From contig NZ_KZ559468.1 in assembly GCF_002850745.1 (NCBI RefSeq), positions 1-64,000 of the forward strand: a DNA stretch of 64,000 nt, read 5' to 3'. This DNA comes from Nonomuraea indica (GTDB lineage: Bacteria > Actinomycetota > Actinomycetes > Streptosporangiales > Streptosporangiaceae). Numbering within the stretch: position 1 is the stretch's first letter; each line of letters opens with the position of its first letter. Positions 14,918 to 23,038 of the stretch are shown here, piece after piece. The notes under the pieces are model-generated. The model was not told where the DNA came from. It did no database searches and saw only the letters and a list, made by a program, of their open reading frames with translations. Made by a program: the position numbers and the translations under genes.

Positions 14918-14936
14918 GTTGGAAGAATTTTCCAAC
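14918..14936. promoter_or_regulatory. Operator-like inverted repeat in the divergent control region
   Basis: GTTGGAA (14918-14924) and TTCCAAC (14930-14936) are exact complements around a 5-bp spacer, about 20 bp before the XRE-excisionase start. CTGAGAC is also repeated directly at 14901-14907 and 14911-14917. The placement suits autoregulation by the XRE domain. Confidence 0.6.
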
Positions 14937-14994
14937 ACACTAGCCCCTTCAGGCCGTGCTGTCTACACGCTGGACTCTTGTCTCTGCCTGTCAC

Positions 14995-15011
14995 CAAACC
15001 GATCTGGTTTG
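14995..15011. promoter_or_regulatory. Second inverted repeat in the control region
   Basis: CAAACC (14995-15000) and GGTTTG (15006-15011) flank a 5-bp spacer, midway between the two divergent regulators. The arms differ from the 14918 repeat, so a second protein, perhaps the + strand regulator, could bind here. The rest of 14937-15148 shows no convincing gene. Confidence 0.45.
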
Positions 15012-15148
15012 ATGTCCCTATCTTGTTGTCTGTGGCGTCTCGGGATAAACGTTGCGCAGCACCTGTTGTCAGATTGCCCTAACAGCACGCTGTCAGACGG
15101 CAAGACCACAGCAGAACAGGCGAGGGCTATCCAGGAAGGCGACCACTG

Positions 15149-15601
15149 ATGCCGCCGCGAGACGTCAATGGCACGATCAGCGAACACCCGCTCAGCGACT
15201 ATGTCCAGGCGTACCTGGACCGCACTGACCTTAGTGCCCGCCAGCTGGCAAAACGGGCTGTAGACCCCGAGACAGGGCAGAAGCTGCTCCACACCTACGT
15301 GTCCGCGCTCGCGGCCGACGAAGTCCCGAGGGTGCCTGACATGTGGCGACTAAGGGCACTAGCAGCGGCAATGGCGGCGGCGGGACTCGGGCTCGATCAG
15401 GGCGAGTACCGCCGCCGCCTTGATGAGATCAAGCGCCTGGCTGCAGTGCAGTGGCTCGACCTCGGCGACGTGCTCACCGTGGACACCGGTGGAGGTACCT
15501 GGGTGACGGTCAGCGTGCCCGCCACGCTGTCCGAACGCCGGCGGCAGCGACTGATCAAGTGGGCCGAGAACTTCGCGCGGGAGCTGGACGAGGAAGACTG
15601 A
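15149..15601 (+). CDS. XRE-like regulator
   Basis: 150 aa. The N-terminal half has the layout of an XRE/Cro helix-turn-helix (SDYVQAYLDRTDLSARQLAKRAVDPETGQKLLHTYVSALAADEVPRVPDMWRLRALAAAM), followed by a helical part and a short beta segment (DLGDVLTVDTGGGTWVTVSVP). It faces the XRE-excisionase gene across about 250 bp of inverted repeats, the geometry of a phage lysogeny switch. It is a reasonable candidate for the repressor maintaining integration. Its start follows AAGGCGACC without a strong ribosome site. Confidence 0.6.
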   Translation: MPPRDVNGTISEHPLSDYVQAYLDRTDLSARQLAKRAVDPETGQKLLHTYVSALAADEVPRVPDMWRLRALAAAMAAAGLGLDQGEYRRRLDEIKRLAAVQWLDLGDVLTVDTGGGTWVTVSVPATLSERRRQRLIKWAENFARELDEED

Positions 15602-15602
15602 G

Positions 15603-15623
15603 GTCCGATGTGGCGAATCGGAC
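15603..15623 (+). terminator. Hairpin after the XRE-like regulator
   Basis: GTCCGAT (15603-15609) pairs with ATCGGAC (15617-15623) across 7 nt, immediately after the stop. An A-tract follows 20 nt later. It may end the regulator transcript or mark a processing point before the integrase unit. Confidence 0.4.
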
Positions 15624-15729
15624 TTAATGGCCTTACCTGTCGTAAAAAAATTCAACCATTCCGTTGTCTCCGGCGTCACACTGATGCTCCCAACGCACAA
15701 AGCGCCCGGAAAGACACGGTGATCACACG

Positions 15730-16122
15730 ATGGCCGGAACGGTCCATTACTGCCTGATGCCCACCCACAGACTCCCGTACGGGCCCGTGTCGGCCTATCT
15801 CGGACGAAACGGTGGACTCAAGGTTCTGGTCGACGACGCCCAGATGGACCTCCTGTTAATCCCCGCCCTCGATGGCCTCAGCGACGCGATCCTCAGCGTC
15901 TTGCCCGGTACTGACGCCGCCCGCGTCCGGGTGCATCGCGACCACAAGCTCGGCGGGACCGAGCTCATCGTCGCCGAGGTCACCGACAACATCGACGTCT
16001 TCCTGCCCCACGAGCTCCTGACCAAGGAGGTGTCCAAGCAGATCGGCCTGCACGGCACGCGCGTACTGGCCACGTTCATTCAGATGGCCGCGGTCATCGG
16101 CCGGACCCCGCCCGCGGCCTAA
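15730..16122 (+). CDS. Hypothetical protein upstream of integrase
   Basis: 130 aa, alpha/beta by composition ([41 protein letters not shown]). No motif recognised. It lies 13 bp before the integrase and on the same strand, so the two are probably co-transcribed. Small genes in this position are often integrase regulators, but nothing here shows that. Confidence 0.5.
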   Translation: MAGTVHYCLMPTHRLPYGPVSAYLGRNGGLKVLVDDAQMDLLLIPALDGLSDAILSVLPGTDAARVRVHRDHKLGGTELIVAEVTDNIDVFLPHELLTKEVSKQIGLHGTRVLATFIQMAAVIGRTPPAA

Positions 16123-16135
16123 CGACGGAGGAGCC

Positions 16136-17326
16136 ATGGCGTTCTATCGAAAACTCCCGTCCGGCTTATGGCAGGCGACCGTGCGCCTGCCCAGCGGCCG
16201 CCGCCTCACGCACACGAACAAGCTCAAGAGCATCGTCCAGAAGTGGGCGACCGAGCAAGAGGCGGAGATCGCGAAAGGCCGCCGCATCGACCCCCGGGCC
16301 GGGCGCATCACCGTGGAGGAGTGGCACAACAAGTGGTGGCCGGCCCGCGTCGTCGAGGAGGAGACCCGCCGAGGCGACGCCGCGCAGTTCCGGCTGCGGA
16401 TCCTGCCGTACTGGCGGGAGTGGTCGCTCGGCGACATCGGCCGGATCGACGTACAGACCTGGGTCCGGACCATGGAGCGGGAGAACGTCGGCAGGCACGC
16501 CATCCGCCGCTCGTACAACCTGTTCGCGACGATGCTTGGCGACGCCGTCCTGGATCGGCTGATTCAGGCCAGCCCTTGCCAGAAGGTCGACCTTCCCGCC
16601 ACGCCGCCGAAGGCCCCAGCGTGGTTCACACGGACGCAGGTCGACGCGATCGTCGAGCAGCTGCCCGCTGGGCACGCGGCGATGGTCGAGCTGATGGTCT
16701 ACACCGGGCTGCGCTGGGGTGAAGCCGCTGCGGTAGCCGGCGCGGACCGCGACGACGAGACCGGCAATCCGGTCGATTGGCTGCGCGGCCGGATCCTCGT
16801 GCGCGGGGCGCTCTCCCAGCAGGGGAAGTGGAAGGAGTACCCGAAGAACTCCAGCAGCCGCCGCGAGGTGCCGGTGCCCCGGCATGTGCTCGACCTCCTG
16901 GCGCCGCTCCTGCAGGAGAGGCGCCCGGACGCGTGGGTGTTCGTCGCTCGCCGCCGGTCGCCGGGAAGCAGTGAGTACCCGACGGTGTCGGGCGCGAACT
17001 GGCGGGTGGTCTGGTACGAGGCGATCGCCGCAGCGAACGCGGCGATCGAGGAGGAGAACAAAAGGGTTGCGAAGGACAAGCGCGTCAAGCTGGTGCCTCG
17101 CCTGGATGTGCACGACTGCCGCCACACGGCGGCCAGCTGGTTGGTTCAGGCTGGTGTTCCGCTGTACGACGTGCAGAAGCTTCTTGGTCACTCTTCGTAT
17201 CAGACCACGATGAGGTATGCGCATCTGGCGCCGGATGCGCACGATGCGGTGGAGGACGCATGGTCGAAGATCATTACGCACCAGCGACGCACGGGCGTGG
17301 CGGAGGCCGCTGTGGATGCGCGATGA
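16136..17326 (+). CDS. Tyrosine recombinase (phage integrase)
   Basis: 396 aa with GGAGG 6 nt before ATG. The N terminus has an AP2-like arm-binding segment ([15 protein letters not shown]), followed by a SAM-like core-binding domain (about 60-155) and the catalytic domain (about 170-380). The catalytic set is complete: Arg193 (TGLRWGEA), His326 and Arg329 ([11 protein letters not shown]), His352 (LLGHSS) and nucleophile Tyr361 (MRYAHL). It would insert and excise the element at an attachment site. The gene points toward the right boundary, as is usual, but no matching att repeat was found by eye. Confidence 0.95.
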   Translation: MAFYRKLPSGLWQATVRLPSGRRLTHTNKLKSIVQKWATEQEAEIAKGRRIDPRAGRITVEEWHNKWWPARVVEEETRRGDAAQFRLRILPYWREWSLGDIGRIDVQTWVRTMERENVGRHAIRRSYNLFATMLGDAVLDRLIQASPCQKVDLPATPPKAPAWFTRTQVDAIVEQLPAGHAAMVELMVYTGLRWGEAAAVAGADRDDETGNPVDWLRGRILVRGALSQQGKWKEYPKNSSSRREVPVPRHVLDLLAPLLQERRPDAWVFVARRRSPGSSEYPTVSGANWRVVWYEAIAAANAAIEEENKRVAKDKRVKLVPRLDVHDCRHTAASWLVQAGVPLYDVQKLLGHSSYQTTMRYAHLAPDAHDAVEDAWSKIITHQRRTGVAEAAVDAR

Positions 17327-17403
17327 CCTGGGACGAGGTGTGGGCGAATGTGTTCTCGATGACCCACCACGTGGAGTGCGTGGCTCTGCTGGTCAAGGAC
17401 TAG
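17323..17403 (+). CDS. Possible micro-ORF overlapping the integrase stop
   Basis: 26 aa ([11 protein letters not shown]...). Its ATG overlaps the integrase stop by 4 bp, the same coupling used throughout the element, and it ends just before a terminator hairpin. No other evidence supports it. Confidence 0.3.
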   Translation: MTWDEVWANVFSMTHHVECVALLVKD

Positions 17404-17409
17404 ATCATG

Positions 17410-17439
17410 CCGCCCGTCCCGCCTCGGCGCGACGGGCGG
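17410..17439 (+). terminator. Terminator after the integrase
   Basis: CCGCCCGTC (17410-17418) pairs exactly with GACGGGCGG (17431-17439) across a 12-nt loop. It lies after the integrase unit and before the chromosomal-type gene at 17.5 kb, close to the probable right end of the element. Confidence 0.6.
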
Positions 17440-17518
17440 GCGGTGCCCGAAGCGGCGGCGATGAGTTTTCCCGGCCCGCGGGGTCTCACCATCGTCAGCG
17501 ACAACACTGGAGGAACAC

Positions 17519-18163
17519 GTGACTCAGCTGCTGAGGGTCCAGAACTTCAACGTCTCGAGTGACGGCATCGGCGCCGGTGAGGACCAGAGTCTGGAGAACC
17601 CGTTCGGCCATGTCGATCCCGAGAGGCTGTTCGCCTGGGCCGGCGCCACGGCGAGCTGGCCCATGCGCACCGATCCGGGGGGCAGCCGGGGCCTCGACGA
17701 CTACTTCACCCGCGACTACGCGCGCAACATCGGCGCCGAGATCATGGGCCGCAACAAGTTCGGGCCCCAGCGCGGGCCCTGGCACGACCACGAGTGGCGC
17801 GGCTGGTGGGGGGACAAGCCTCCGTTCCGCACCCCCGTGTTCGTCATGACGCACCACAAGCGTCCTTCGTTCACGCTGTCCGACACCACGTTCCACTTCG
17901 TCGACGGCGACCCGGCCACGGTTCTCGAGCAGGCGCGGGAGGCGGCGCAGGGCAAGGACGTGCGGCTCGGCGGCGGGGTCACCACCATCCGGCAGTTCCT
18001 CGACGCCGACCTCGTCGACACCATGCACGTGGTGGTCTCGCCGGTGAAGCTGGAGTCCGGACTGCGGCTCTGGGAGTCACCCGACGAGCTGCTCGACCGG
18101 TTCCACCTGGAGGTCGTGCCCAGCCCGAGCGGGGTGACCCACCACCTGTTCTGGCGGCGGTGA
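17519..18163 (+). CDS. Dihydrofolate reductase-fold (RibD C-terminal type) protein
   Basis: 214 aa from a GTG with GGAGG 5 nt upstream. It has the RibD_C/DHFR-like layout: an early strand and SLENPFGHVDPERLFAWAGA, a central MGRNKFG, PVFVMTHHKRP, and RLGGGVTTIRQFLDADLVDTMHVVVSPV, the usual nucleotide-binding and sheet motifs. Such proteins bind NADPH and reduce unidentified substrates; they are not the folate enzyme. First clearly chromosomal gene right of the integrase. Confidence 0.8.
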   Translation: MTQLLRVQNFNVSSDGIGAGEDQSLENPFGHVDPERLFAWAGATASWPMRTDPGGSRGLDDYFTRDYARNIGAEIMGRNKFGPQRGPWHDHEWRGWWGDKPPFRTPVFVMTHHKRPSFTLSDTTFHFVDGDPATVLEQAREAAQGKDVRLGGGVTTIRQFLDADLVDTMHVVVSPVKLESGLRLWESPDELLDRFHLEVVPSPSGVTHHLFWRR

Positions 18164-18221
18164 CACCAGAGCCGGCGTGAGTTCGGCGAAGGGCGGGCGG
18201 AAGGCACGGGAGGGGCGTACC

Positions 18222-18875
18222 GTGCGGATCATGCCTCCGCGCCCCTCACGCGCCGTCACCGCCGAAGCCGGGCCGCCGCCCCGGCAGCCGGCTCATCCGC
18301 CGGCCCGGCAGCCGGCTCATCCGCCGGCCTGGCAGCCGGCTGATCCGCCGGCCTGGCAGCCGGCTGATCCGCAGGCCGGGTCGCCACGCCGGCGTCGCCT
18401 CACGGTGGCGCTCCTCACGGCGGGGATCACGGTCGCCGCGACCGCCGCCGTGGCCGCCGAGCTGATGGCGGGCGGGGTGTCCGGCGGGCGGGCCGACGTC
18501 CCCGGCGGGCTGCTCGCGTCGAGCGGCGGCACCGTCGCCGGCTCGCTGGCCCGCGCGGACGCAGAGGCGGAGCCGCGCGAGCCGACGCCCGGGCAGCGGG
18601 CGCGGTTCCTCGCCCGGATCGGCGCGATCGCTCCGTGGCTGGCCTCCGAGGAGGACCGCACGCTCACCCGCGCCCGCGCCACCTGCGACGACATCCGGCG
18701 CGGCGACCAGGGCGACCAGCTCGTCAGCGGTGACCAGGACGACCAGGACGACCAGCTCGTCAGCGGCGACCAGGACGACCGGCTGGTCAGCGACGCCCAG
18801 GAGCGCTTCACCGACGTCACCGCCGGCCAGGCCGCCGCGATCGTCGAGGCCGTCAGGAGCTGGTGCGCGCCCTGA
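18222..18875 (+). CDS. DUF732-like membrane-anchored secreted protein
   Basis: 217 aa from the GTG at 18222, preceded by GGGAGGGG; alternatives are GTG 18177 and ATG 18231. A Pro-rich N-terminal stretch contains four 8-residue repeats (QPAHPPAR/QPADPPAW). It is followed by one membrane segment (about 65-85, RLTVALLTAGITVAATAAVAAEL) and a C-terminal domain (about 135-217) with FLARIGAIAPWL, a Cys after the next helix, and QAAAIVEAVRSWCAP, the DUF732 pattern with its disulphide-forming cysteines. A second repeat (GDQDDQLVS) interrupts that domain, which is unusual. Function unknown. Confidence 0.6.
   Translation: MRIMPPRPSRAVTAEAGPPPRQPAHPPARQPAHPPAWQPADPPAWQPADPQAGSPRRRRLTVALLTAGITVAATAAVAAELMAGGVSGGRADVPGGLLASSGGTVAGSLARADAEAEPREPTPGQRARFLARIGAIAPWLASEEDRTLTRARATCDDIRRGDQGDQLVSGDQDDQDDQLVSGDQDDRLVSDAQERFTDVTAGQAAAIVEAVRSWCAP
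18281..18377 (+). repeat. 24-bp tandem repeat in the DUF732-like gene
   Basis: About four copies of a 24-bp unit (GGCAGCCGGCT.ATCCGCCGG core) encode the Pro-rich 8-residue repeat. Copies differ by single bases, such as CTCATCC against CTGATCC. Confidence 0.8.
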
Positions 18876-18942
18876 CCGCCCCGACGTCCGGCGGCTGCCG
18901 GGTCCCGTCCGCGGTGCTCCGGCACCCGGACCGGGGAGCGCG

Positions 18943-21408
18943 TCAGAGCCGCGGGTCCACCGGCTCCGACTCCAGAGCGAGGATGCCGAAGACCGGCTCG
19001 TGCACCCGCCAGCCAGGCTCGCCGTCGGTGAGGCGGGCCAGCGCCTCCAGGCCGAGCGCGTACTCGCGCAGCGCCATCGACCGCTTCTTGCCCAGGAAGC
19101 GCCGGCGCAGCACGTCCAGCGACTCGGTGTAGTCGGGCCCGTAGATGATGCGCAGGTACTCCCGCCCCCGCACCTTGACGCCCGGCTGGACCCGGCCCGG
19201 CACGTATGCGGCCGGCTTGACCACCATGCCCTCGCCGCCGGCGGCCGTCAGCGACTCCCACCAGTCCACCGCCTCCGCCCGCGACCGGGCGGAGTCCAGC
19301 GACACGAACACGTGCCGCGTCGGGGTGATCAGTGGCGCGTCGAGCCGCGCCAGCGTCTCCAGGTGCCAGGCGTGCGGCTCCAGCGCCGTGGTCCGCCCCT
19401 CGCAGGCCAGGATCTGGAACGGCGCCAGCCGCACCCCCTCCAGCCCGTCCACCGGCCAGCAGTAACGGGCGTAGGCGTCGCGGAACAGGGCAGCGTTGGC
19501 GGAACGGCGCCGGGCGCGGTCGAGCAGTCCGCCCACATCCAGGCCGCGCCCGGCCGCCGTCTCCAGCGCCGACACGGCCTCGGGCAGCGCCGCCCGCGCG
19601 GCCGCCCCCACCGAGGCGTACTGGCTGCGGATCAGCTCGCCCGCCTTGGCCGACCAGGGCAGCAGCTCGCAGTCGAGCACCACCCAGTCGGAGCCCAGCT
19701 CGGCCCACAGCGGCTCGCACGCCTCGCGCAACCGGTCCACCAGCGGCGCCGTGTCGTCGAAGAACGGCCGTCCGGTGCGCGTGTAGACGGCGCCGGTGCT
19801 GCCGTCGGCGACGCCGAACCGCTCCCGCGCCACGTCGGCGGTGCGGGCCAGCACGGCGACGGCCCGCGAGCCCATGTGCTTCTCCTCGCACACGACCTCG
19901 TTCACCCCGGCGGCGGCGAACTCCTCGAACGCCTCGTGCGGGTGCTCCAGGTAGCCGTCGAGCCGCGACGTCTCCGGCGGCGCCATCGTCGGTGGCAGGT
20001 AGACCAGCCAGCGCGGGTCCACCGCGAACCGGCTCATCACCTCCAGCGCGGCGGCGGCGTTCTCCTCCATCACCTTGACGCGAGTGCCGAACCGGGTCTC
20101 CACGTGCCGGGTGCCCTGGACGTCGTTGATGTCCAGCATGCCCGGCTCGCGGCCGGAGCCCGGGCCGCCGAGCGGCTTGGCCGGCTCGTACCAGACCTTC
20201 TCGGCCGGCACCTGGACCAGTTCGCGCTCGGGGTAGCGCAGCGCCGTCAGGTGGCCGCCGAAGACGCAGCCGGTGTCGAGGCAGATGGTGTTGTTGACCC
20301 ATTCGGGACGGACCGTGGGCGTGTGCCCGTAGACGACCATGGCGCGGCCCCGGTAGTCGTCGGCCCACGGGTAGCGCACCGGCAGCCCGTACTCGTCGGT
20401 CTCGCCGGTCGTCTCGCCGTACAGGGCGAACGCGCGGACCCGGCCGGAGGCGCGGCCGTGGTAGGACTCCTTCAGTCCCGCGTGCGCGACGACGAGCCGT
20501 CCGCCGTCGAGCTGGTAGTGGCTGATCAGCCCGTCCATGAACGCCCGCGCCCGCGCGACGAACTCCGGCGGCTCGGCCGCGAGCTGGTCGAGCGACTCCT
20601 GCAGGCCGTGCGCGACCTTGACCTTGCGGCCGTTCAGCGCGCGCACCAGCTTCTGCTCGTGGTTGCCCGCCACGCAGATCGCGGTGCCGGCCTCCACCAT
20701 GTCCATCACCAGGCGCAGCACGCCCGGCGTGTCGGGGCCCCGGTCCACCAGGTCGCCGACGAACACCGCCGTGCGTCCCTCGGGGTGCCGGACGCCCTGC
20801 CAGCCGAGCCGCGCCAGCAGCGCCTCCAGCTCGGCGCGGCAGCCGTGCACGTCGCCGATGATGTCGAACGGCCCGGCCAGCTCCCGCCTGTCGGTCCACG
20901 CCTTCTCGAACCCGACGTCGGCGGCGTCGATCTCCTCCACGCCGCGCAGCACGTGCACCCGGCGGAAGCCGTCCTTGGAGATCTTCGACAGCGACCGGCG
21001 CAGGTCCTTGCGCTGCCGGATCACCACACCCGCGCCGAAGTCACGGTCGGGCCGGGTGACGTTGCGCTCGATCGCCACCTCCTCCGGCACGTCGAGCACG
21101 ATGGCATCGGCCAGCACGTCGTGGCTCCTGGCCAGGTCGATCAGCGCCTTGCGGGCGTGGTACTGCACGTTCGTGGCGTCCACGACCGTCAGCAGGCCGC
21201 GTGACAGGCGCACACCGACGATGTGATGGAGCAGGTCGAACGCCGCCGGCGTGGCCGACTGGTCGTTCTCGTCGTCGGCGACCAGGCCGCGGCAGTAGTC
21301 GGACGAGATGATCTGCGTCGGCTTGAAGTGCCGGGCGGCGAACGTCGACTTCCCGCTGCCCGAGACGCCGACGAGCACCACGAGGGACAGCTCAGAAACC
21401 CTGATCAC
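18943..21408 (-). CDS. pnkp: Bacterial polynucleotide kinase-phosphatase-ligase
   Basis: 821 aa with the three-domain order of bacterial Pnkp. A 5' kinase has P-loop GVSGSGKST (about 14-22). A metallophosphatase has GDVHG (185-189), GDLVDRG and GNHE (248-251). A C-terminal ligase-type adenylyltransferase has motif I KHMGSR (nucleotidyl Lys510). It heals broken RNA ends and, with Hen1, seals them, giving a 2'-O-methylated junction that resists a second cut. The start overlaps the end of hen1 by 17 bp. Targets are typically tRNAs cleaved by ribotoxins, but no toxin gene adjoins. Confidence 0.93.
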   Translation of the reverse strand: MIRVSELSLVVLVGVSGSGKSTFAARHFKPTQIISSDYCRGLVADDENDQSATPAAFDLLHHIVGVRLSRGLLTVVDATNVQYHARKALIDLARSHDVLADAIVLDVPEEVAIERNVTRPDRDFGAGVVIRQRKDLRRSLSKISKDGFRRVHVLRGVEEIDAADVGFEKAWTDRRELAGPFDIIGDVHGCRAELEALLARLGWQGVRHPEGRTAVFVGDLVDRGPDTPGVLRLVMDMVEAGTAICVAGNHEQKLVRALNGRKVKVAHGLQESLDQLAAEPPEFVARARAFMDGLISHYQLDGGRLVVAHAGLKESYHGRASGRVRAFALYGETTGETDEYGLPVRYPWADDYRGRAMVVYGHTPTVRPEWVNNTICLDTGCVFGGHLTALRYPERELVQVPAEKVWYEPAKPLGGPGSGREPGMLDINDVQGTRHVETRFGTRVKVMEENAAAALEVMSRFAVDPRWLVYLPPTMAPPETSRLDGYLEHPHEAFEEFAAAGVNEVVCEEKHMGSRAVAVLARTADVARERFGVADGSTGAVYTRTGRPFFDDTAPLVDRLREACEPLWAELGSDWVVLDCELLPWSAKAGELIRSQYASVGAAARAALPEAVSALETAAGRGLDVGGLLDRARRRSANAALFRDAYARYCWPVDGLEGVRLAPFQILACEGRTTALEPHAWHLETLARLDAPLITPTRHVFVSLDSARSRAEAVDWWESLTAAGGEGMVVKPAAYVPGRVQPGVKVRGREYLRIIYGPDYTESLDVLRRRFLGKKRSMALREYALGLEALARLTDGEPGWRVHEPVFGILALESEPVDPRL

Positions 21409-22984
21409 GGGTGAAGACTCCCATCTGGGTGGGCGGGCCGACCTCGGGGTCGTCGTCGCCCACGGGCTTGACGGCGAAACGGTAGCCGTACCGGGCGGCC
21501 ACGCCGGCGGCCCAGCGGGCGAACTCGGCGCGGGTCCACTCGAACCGGTGGTCCGGGTGGCGCATCCCGGTCAGGAACTCGTAGCGCACGTTGTACTCGA
21601 CGTTCGGCGTGGTCACCAGCACGTGCGACGGCCGGGCGTGCCCGAACACCACCCGCTCCAGCGCTTCCAGGCGCGGCGGGTCGACGTGCTCGACGACCTC
21701 CATGAGCACGGCCGCGTCGTAGCCCGCCAGCCGCTTGTCGGTGTAGGTGAGCGAGCCCTGGAACAGGTGCAGCCTGGCCCGCTTCAGCTCCGGCATCCGC
21801 TCCAGCTTCAGCTTGCGCGCGGCGATGGTCAGCGCCATGGAGGACACGTCCATGGCCCCGACACGGGCGAACCGCGGCCTCGCGAGCAGCTCGCCGACCA
21901 GCTCGCCCTGGCCGCAGCCCAGGTCGACGACGCTGGTCACGCCGAGCTCCTCCAGCGTGGCCAGCACGGCCTCGCGCCGCCTGACGCTCAGCGGGCGCGG
22001 CGGCCCGGCCGCCGGCCCCTCCTCCGGCACGGGAGCCTCCCCGGCCGGCCCGTCCGCGCCGACCTCCCCGGCGCCCGTGCCCTCGGCGACGGGCACCGCG
22101 GCGCCCGCCTCCGCGGCGCCCGCCTCCGCGGCGCCCGCCTCCGCGGCGCCCGCCTCCGCGGCGCCCGCCTCCGCGGCGCCCTCGGCGACGAGCTCCGCGG
22201 CGCCCGCCTCCTCCGCAACCGCGGGTTCGAGCTGCTCCTCCGTCTCGTCGCCGAGCTCGGCCAGCCGGGCCAGCGCCGTACGGGCCAGCGCCCGGCGCCG
22301 CCCCAGATAGCGCCGCGTGATCAGCCCGCGCTCGGGGTGGTCGCGCAGCCATCCCTCGCCCGCCCGGATCAGCTTGTCCACCTCGTCCGGCGCGATCCAG
22401 TAGTGCTTGCCGTCGTCCAGCACGGGCAGCAGCACGTACAGGTGGTTGAGCGCGTCGGCCAGTCGTACGGCGCCGCGCAGCTCCAGCCGCACGTACCGCG
22501 AGTCACCCCACTCGGGGAAGCCCTCGTCCAGGGGCACGGACTGCGCGGACACCTCCCAGCCGAGCGGCTCGAACAGCCGTCCGGCGAGCCCTGGGCCGCC
22601 GCGGCAGGGCAGCGCCGGCAACCGGATCTCCAGCGGCAGCGGCCGCTCCGCCAGCTCCGGGCGGGTCCGGCACCGCCCGGCCCGGGCGGTGCGGAACACG
22701 TCGGCCAACGCCACCGCCAGCAGCGACGAGGCCGCGTACGGCCGGTCGTTGACGTACTGCGAGAGGCTGAAGTCGGGCGAGCCCTTGCCGCGCGAGCGGG
22801 CCAGCGACACGGGGTCGACGTCGAGCAGGAGCGCCGCCGTGCAGCGTTCCTCGCCCGCCTCGGGATAGAACACCGTGGCCGTGCCGAAGGACTGGCCGAA
22901 CTCCTGCACCCGGTCGGGATGCTTGTGCAGGAGGAAGCCGAGGTCCGTGGCCGGACGGGCGGTGGTCGAGATCGTCAGCAGCAC
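21392..22984 (-). CDS. hen1: 3'-terminal RNA 2'-O-methyltransferase Hen1
   Basis: 530 aa. Residues about 1-245 are the bacterial Hen1 N-terminal domain, which activates the Pnkp ligase (LLTISTTARPATDLGFLLHKHP, DRPYAASSLLAVALADVF, YVLLPVLDDGKHYW). The C-terminal methyltransferase (about 335-525) has SAM motif VVDLGCGQGEL and metal-binding EVVEHVDPPRLEALE (Glu429, Glu432, His433), with VLVTTPNVEYN. It methylates the 3' ribose before repair. A linker of five-residue Ala/Gly/Glu repeats (about 268-296) joins the halves. It is the first gene of the two-gene repair operon. Confidence 0.93.
   Translation of the reverse strand: MLLTISTTARPATDLGFLLHKHPDRVQEFGQSFGTATVFYPEAGEERCTAALLLDVDPVSLARSRGKGSPDFSLSQYVNDRPYAASSLLAVALADVFRTARAGRCRTRPELAERPLPLEIRLPALPCRGGPGLAGRLFEPLGWEVSAQSVPLDEGFPEWGDSRYVRLELRGAVRLADALNHLYVLLPVLDDGKHYWIAPDEVDKLIRAGEGWLRDHPERGLITRRYLGRRRALARTALARLAELGDETEEQLEPAVAEEAGAAELVAEGAAEAGAAEAGAAEAGAAEAGAAEAGAAVPVAEGTGAGEVGADGPAGEAPVPEEGPAAGPPRPLSVRRREAVLATLEELGVTSVVDLGCGQGELVGELLARPRFARVGAMDVSSMALTIAARKLKLERMPELKRARLHLFQGSLTYTDKRLAGYDAAVLMEVVEHVDPPRLEALERVVFGHARPSHVLVTTPNVEYNVRYEFLTGMRHPDHRFEWTRAEFARWAAGVAARYGYRFAVKPVGDDDPEVGPPTQMGVFTRDQGF
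22097..22181 (-). repeat. 15-bp tandem repeat in the hen1 linker
   Basis: More than five near-identical 15-bp units (CCGCGGCGCCCGCCT on the + strand) encode EAGAA repeats between the two Hen1 domains. The identity of the copies suggests recent expansion by slippage and probable length variation between strains. Confidence 0.85.
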
Positions 22985-23038
22985 GGGGCAAGTCTGCCGC
23001 AGCAGGCAAAGCGGCGCTAACGGATAAGTCGCGAAAAG

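Noticed and set aside
14919-15149. 76-codon + strand frame in the regulatory gap
   Set aside because: Overlaps the operator repeats, has no ribosome site, and its composition is not protein-like.
660-17420. att direct repeat pairing TAGATGATCACACGCCCG near 661 with TAGATCATGCCGCCCG near 17401
   Set aside because: Similarity is broken by several mismatches and gaps; no exact core of 12 bp or more was found, and no tRNA gene is seen at either end.
18317-20899. 860-codon open frame on the - strand overlapping pnkp
   Set aside because: Arg/Ala/Gly-rich translation without motifs; a shadow caused by high GC in the third codon position of the real gene.
22097-22181. CRISPR-like short repeats
   Set aside because: Repeats are contiguous with no spacers, in frame, and code for an Ala/Gly/Glu linker.
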